From positions 496,001 to 560,000 of the forward strand of contig NZ_JAAXGE010000007.1 of the NCBI RefSeq assembly GCF_014750685.1: DNA of 64,000 bases, written 5' to 3'. A program made the translations under genes and the position numbers. Below are positions 61,671 through 64,000 of the stretch, piece by piece; the stretch's first letter is position 1; the number at the start of each line of letters is the position of its first letter. Below the pieces are notes generated by a model. That model did not search any database, was not told where the DNA came from, and was given only the letters and a program-made list of their open reading frames with translations. This DNA is from Bacteroides sp. GM023. Lineage in GTDB: Bacteria > Bacteroidota > Bacteroidia > Bacteroidales > Bacteroidaceae.

Positions 61671-62213
61671 ATGGCTCAAATAAACTTCAATTCGATTTAT
61701 ACTACATACTATAGGAAGGCTTTCCTATTTACCTTGTCCTATGTCCATAATGACTTAGTAGCAGAAGATATTGTATCAGAGGCTATCATACACTTATGGG
61801 AACTAAGCAAAGAAAGAGAAATCCCTAGTATTGAAGCCATACTAATTACCTATATCCGCAGTAAATCACTCAATTATCTAAAACATATCCAAGCACAAGA
61901 GAACGTTTTTCAAACACTGCTTGACAAAGGACAGCGCGAATTGGAAATTCGTATCTCAACATTAGAGGCTTGTGACCCCAAAGAAATCCTATCAGGAGAA
62001 TTTCGGGAAAAAGTAAACACATTATTGGAAAGCATGCCGGAGAAAACCCGTATTGCTTTTATACGCGACCGACTCGACGGAAAATCTCATAAAGAAATAG
62101 CCGAAGAGCTTGGAATTAGTGTGAAAGGAGTAGAATATCATCTCACCAGAGCAGTCAAAATGCTACGCGACAATTTAAAAGAATACGCCCCATTCCTGTT
62201 TTTCTTCATCTGA
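61671..62213 (+). CDS. ECF RNA polymerase sigma factor (second locus)
   Basis: 180 residues from the ATG at 61671 (MAQINFNS); the upstream extension would need a TTG. Region 2 (YYRKAFLFTLSYVHNDLVAEDIV) and region 4 helix-turn-helix (RDRLDGKSHKEIAEELGISVKGVEYHL) are clear. It should serve the FecR and SusC-like genes that follow. It has 130 bp between it and the DUF3943 gene. The sequence differs substantially from the first sigma factor, so the two loci are separately controlled. Confidence 0.88.
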   Translation: MAQINFNSIYTTYYRKAFLFTLSYVHNDLVAEDIVSEAIIHLWELSKEREIPSIEAILITYIRSKSLNYLKHIQAQENVFQTLLDKGQRELEIRISTLEACDPKEILSGEFREKVNTLLESMPEKTRIAFIRDRLDGKSHKEIAEELGISVKGVEYHLTRAVKMLRDNLKEYAPFLFFFI

Positions 62214-62362
62214 AGAAGATAGAAATAGCCCTTCTTTTCTACTATTTCTTCAATAAAAACAAAAAAAGTATATTTCTTACTAGGGAAAATCTTTAGTGAG
62301 TGGTATTCTTAATGAAAGGGTGAATATAATCCTATTGTTCTTACGTTTAAAATACTCATTAT

Positions 62363-63331
62363 ATGAATCAGAAGTTACTATTAAAATACATTTCCGGCAA
62401 AGCATCTCAGCAGGAGAAAGAAGAAGTTGCCACTTGGATTGATGCGGATGCAGCCAATCTAAAGGAATTCATCTCTCTTCGTAAGAGTTACGATGCATTC
62501 ATCTGGCAAGATACGGATGAACTCTATAAGAAAACGAAGAAAACCCTTTCATTGCGCCCTGTCGTACAAAAAATATTGCGGATTGCGGCAATGTTCGTTA
62601 TAGCTTTTGGACTAAGCTATGTTGCAATGCAAGCCCTTCAAAACGAAGATATAGAAATGCAGACAGTATATGTGCCAGCCGGACAGCGTACACTGGTAAC
62701 ACTTGCAGACGGAACGACAGTATGGGTAAATGGAAAAAGTACATTGACTTTCCCGAATCATTTTTCTTCCGAAACACGTAATGTAGCACTCGATGGAGAA
62801 GCCTTTTTCGATGTTCAAAAAGACCCCAAGAAACAATTTATAGTTTCGACAGCCCACCAATCAGCCATTAACGTTGTGGGAACTCAATTTAATGTAAGAG
62901 CATACAAGGAAGATGACGAGGTTACTACAACACTAATTGAAGGAAAAGTCAATTTCGAGTTCAATAATGCCAGTCAATACCCACAATATATTTCGATGGC
63001 TCCCGGGCAGAAACTGATTTATTATTCTCAGAATGGAAGGACAGAACTCCATACCACTTCCGGTGAATGGGAATTGGCTTGGAAAGATGGTAAAATCATT
63101 TTCAGGCAAACATCCTTGCGAGATGCTCTGGAGATTTTGGCAGACAGATATGATGTAGAATTTGTGATTAAGGAGAATGTTCCCCACGATGACTCATTCT
63201 CCGGTACATTCACCAGCAAAAGCCTGGAACAAATTCTTAACTTCATAAAAGCCTCTTCAAAAGTACGTTGGCATTATCTGAATAGTGCACAGGGTAATAA
63301 AGAGAAGATGAAAATAGAAATATTTATTTAG
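62363..63331 (+). CDS. FecR-family anti-sigma factor (second locus)
   Basis: 322 residues. A cytoplasmic N-terminus (KYISGKASQQEKEEVATWID) precedes a membrane segment (about 76-92, AAMFVIAFGLSYVAMQAL), a FecR domain (LADGTTVWVNGKSTLTFP to GTQFNVRAYKEDDEVTTTL), and a C-terminal STN-contacting domain (about 230-322). It carries the signal from the second SusC-like protein to its sigma factor. It lies about 150 bp after the sigma gene. Confidence 0.9.
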   Translation: MNQKLLLKYISGKASQQEKEEVATWIDADAANLKEFISLRKSYDAFIWQDTDELYKKTKKTLSLRPVVQKILRIAAMFVIAFGLSYVAMQALQNEDIEMQTVYVPAGQRTLVTLADGTTVWVNGKSTLTFPNHFSSETRNVALDGEAFFDVQKDPKKQFIVSTAHQSAINVVGTQFNVRAYKEDDEVTTTLIEGKVNFEFNNASQYPQYISMAPGQKLIYYSQNGRTELHTTSGEWELAWKDGKIIFRQTSLRDALEILADRYDVEFVIKENVPHDDSFSGTFTSKSLEQILNFIKASSKVRWHYLNSAQGNKEKMKIEIFI

Positions 63332-63403
63332 TACTAAAAGATAAAAACCTTAATCCCAAAAACTTATTGCCATGAAAAACAAAGATCCCTAAAAAACAAA
63401 AAA

Positions 63404-63436
63404 ATACGGGACGATATTGGCCGTATCTTCCCGTAT
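63404..63436 (+). promoter_or_regulatory. Stem-loop in the FecR-SusC gap (locus 2)
   Basis: ATACGGGA (63404-63411) pairs with TCCCGTAT (63429-63436), with an inner GATA/TATC stem. There is no T run. It occupies the same place as the hairpin at 52333-52363 in the first locus, with different sequence. Confidence 0.65.
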
Positions 63437-63514
63437 GAGCATCAGTAATTGTGAACCTACTTGTTTCCAGACAAGTATAACTACCAATTTTCTAATTAAA
63501 CTCGTTACAAATCT

Positions 63515-64000
63515 ATGCAAAATTATTGTATCGTCCAATTTCTTGGAGGATTAAAGTCGCTTAGACGAACCTTAAAAGAAATATCATTGGCTATGAAATT
63601 ACTATTTATACTCCTTATCTGTTCAGCCGGACTAGCATATGCGTCAGACGGATATGCACAAAAAACTTCTATCACTTTACGGGTCAACGATTGTACCATA
63701 GAAGAAGCGCTGCACAAGATCGAACGTGAATCCGGATTCAGCTTTTTTATAAACAGCAAGAATCTTAATCTCAATCGCCGGGTATCGGTTTCAGCTTCCG
63801 AGAAAAATATTTTTCAGGTGTTGGAGCAGGTCTTTGCAGGTACGAATATCGAATATAAAATATTGGATAATAAAATCGTACTGACGGCTAAAGAAATGAA
63901 AGTTGTACAACAAAAAACGATCACTGTCGCAGGTACAGTGAAAGATAAGAGTGGCGATCCGCTTATTGGCGTCTCTATTATGGAGAAGGGCACTAATAAC
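63515..64000 (+). CDS. SusC-like TonB-dependent transporter with STN domain (partial, runs off the window)
   Basis: 162 codons to the window end, with no stop. From the ATG at 63515 it reads MQNYCIVQFLGG; a second in-frame ATG at 63593 precedes the hydrophobic signal (LLFILLICSAGLAYA) and could also be used. An STN domain (about 45-120, TSITLRVNDCTIEEALHKI to KIVLTAKE) and the start of a carboxypeptidase-regulatory-like domain (VAGTVKDKSGDPLIGVSI) follow. The STN domain pairs with the FecR protein just upstream. Confidence 0.88.
   Translation, partial: MQNYCIVQFLGGLKSLRRTLKEISLAMKLLFILLICSAGLAYASDGYAQKTSITLRVNDCTIEEALHKIERESGFSFFINSKNLNLNRRVSVSASEKNIFQVLEQVFAGTNIEYKILDNKIVLTAKEMKVVQQKTITVAGTVKDKSGDPLIGVSIMEKGTNN

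Overview
The window looks like a Bacteroides chromosome. Evidence: SusC/SusD pairs, GH97 and GH13 starch enzymes, ECF sigma/FecR pairs, NigD-type and SusE/F-type lipoproteins, many TAnnTTTG promoter -7 boxes, and an argF'-type transcarbamylase. The full susRABCDEF block points to the B. thetaiotaomicron/ovatus/xylanisolvens group. That species-level placement is inference; no search was run.

Layout. 1-2.9 kb: the end of a probable GH20 enzyme and a GH2 enzyme, probably the edge of a glycan-utilisation locus. 3.0-4.2 kb: a SufT-like protein and LpxH. 4.4-20.3 kb: the starch utilisation system. susA and susB-susF are on the minus strand and susR is divergent on the plus strand. The last gene of the operon is a GH13 enzyme with an architecture unlike classical SusG. 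SusR should sense maltooligosaccharides and activate susA and susB; susA and susB share a candidate operator at identical spacing. 20.4-28.3 kb: alkaline phosphatase, EF-P, L34, a PASTA protein, an RluD-type pseudouridine synthase, D-Ala-D-Ala ligase, an acyltransferase-like protein, a NigD-like lipoprotein and a rhodanese.

28.3-36.5 kb: arginine/proline biosynthesis (argF', proA, proB). proA and proB are separated by about 4.8 kb of AT-rich accessory DNA holding small unknown proteins, two GIY-YIG-like proteins (one apparently truncated), a WYL-type regulator and two 22-bp iteron arrays inside a diverged direct duplication. 36.5-50.1 kb: housekeeping and envelope genes (aminotransferase, murI, two ompH/skp, bamA, uppS, a DUF6242-type lipoprotein, ribD, prmC, recX, pyrE, an SRPBCC protein, argH), then tRNA-Gly(GCC) and tRNA-Leu(UAA).

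50.7-59.8 kb: a compact utilisation locus with ECF sigma, FecR anti-sigma, STN-containing SusC, SusD, a GH18 endo-glycosidase and a DUF1735/LamG lipoprotein. It is probably aimed at host N-glycans and switched on by trans-envelope signalling. 60.0-61.5 kb: a DUF3943 protein. 61.6-64.0 kb: a second ECF sigma/FecR/SusC locus whose SusC runs off the window end.

No CRISPR array, insertion sequence, integrase or rRNA gene was seen. The strongest candidates for something undescribed are the iteron arrays and accessory island between proA and proB, the shared susA/susB operator, and the non-canonical SusG-position enzyme.
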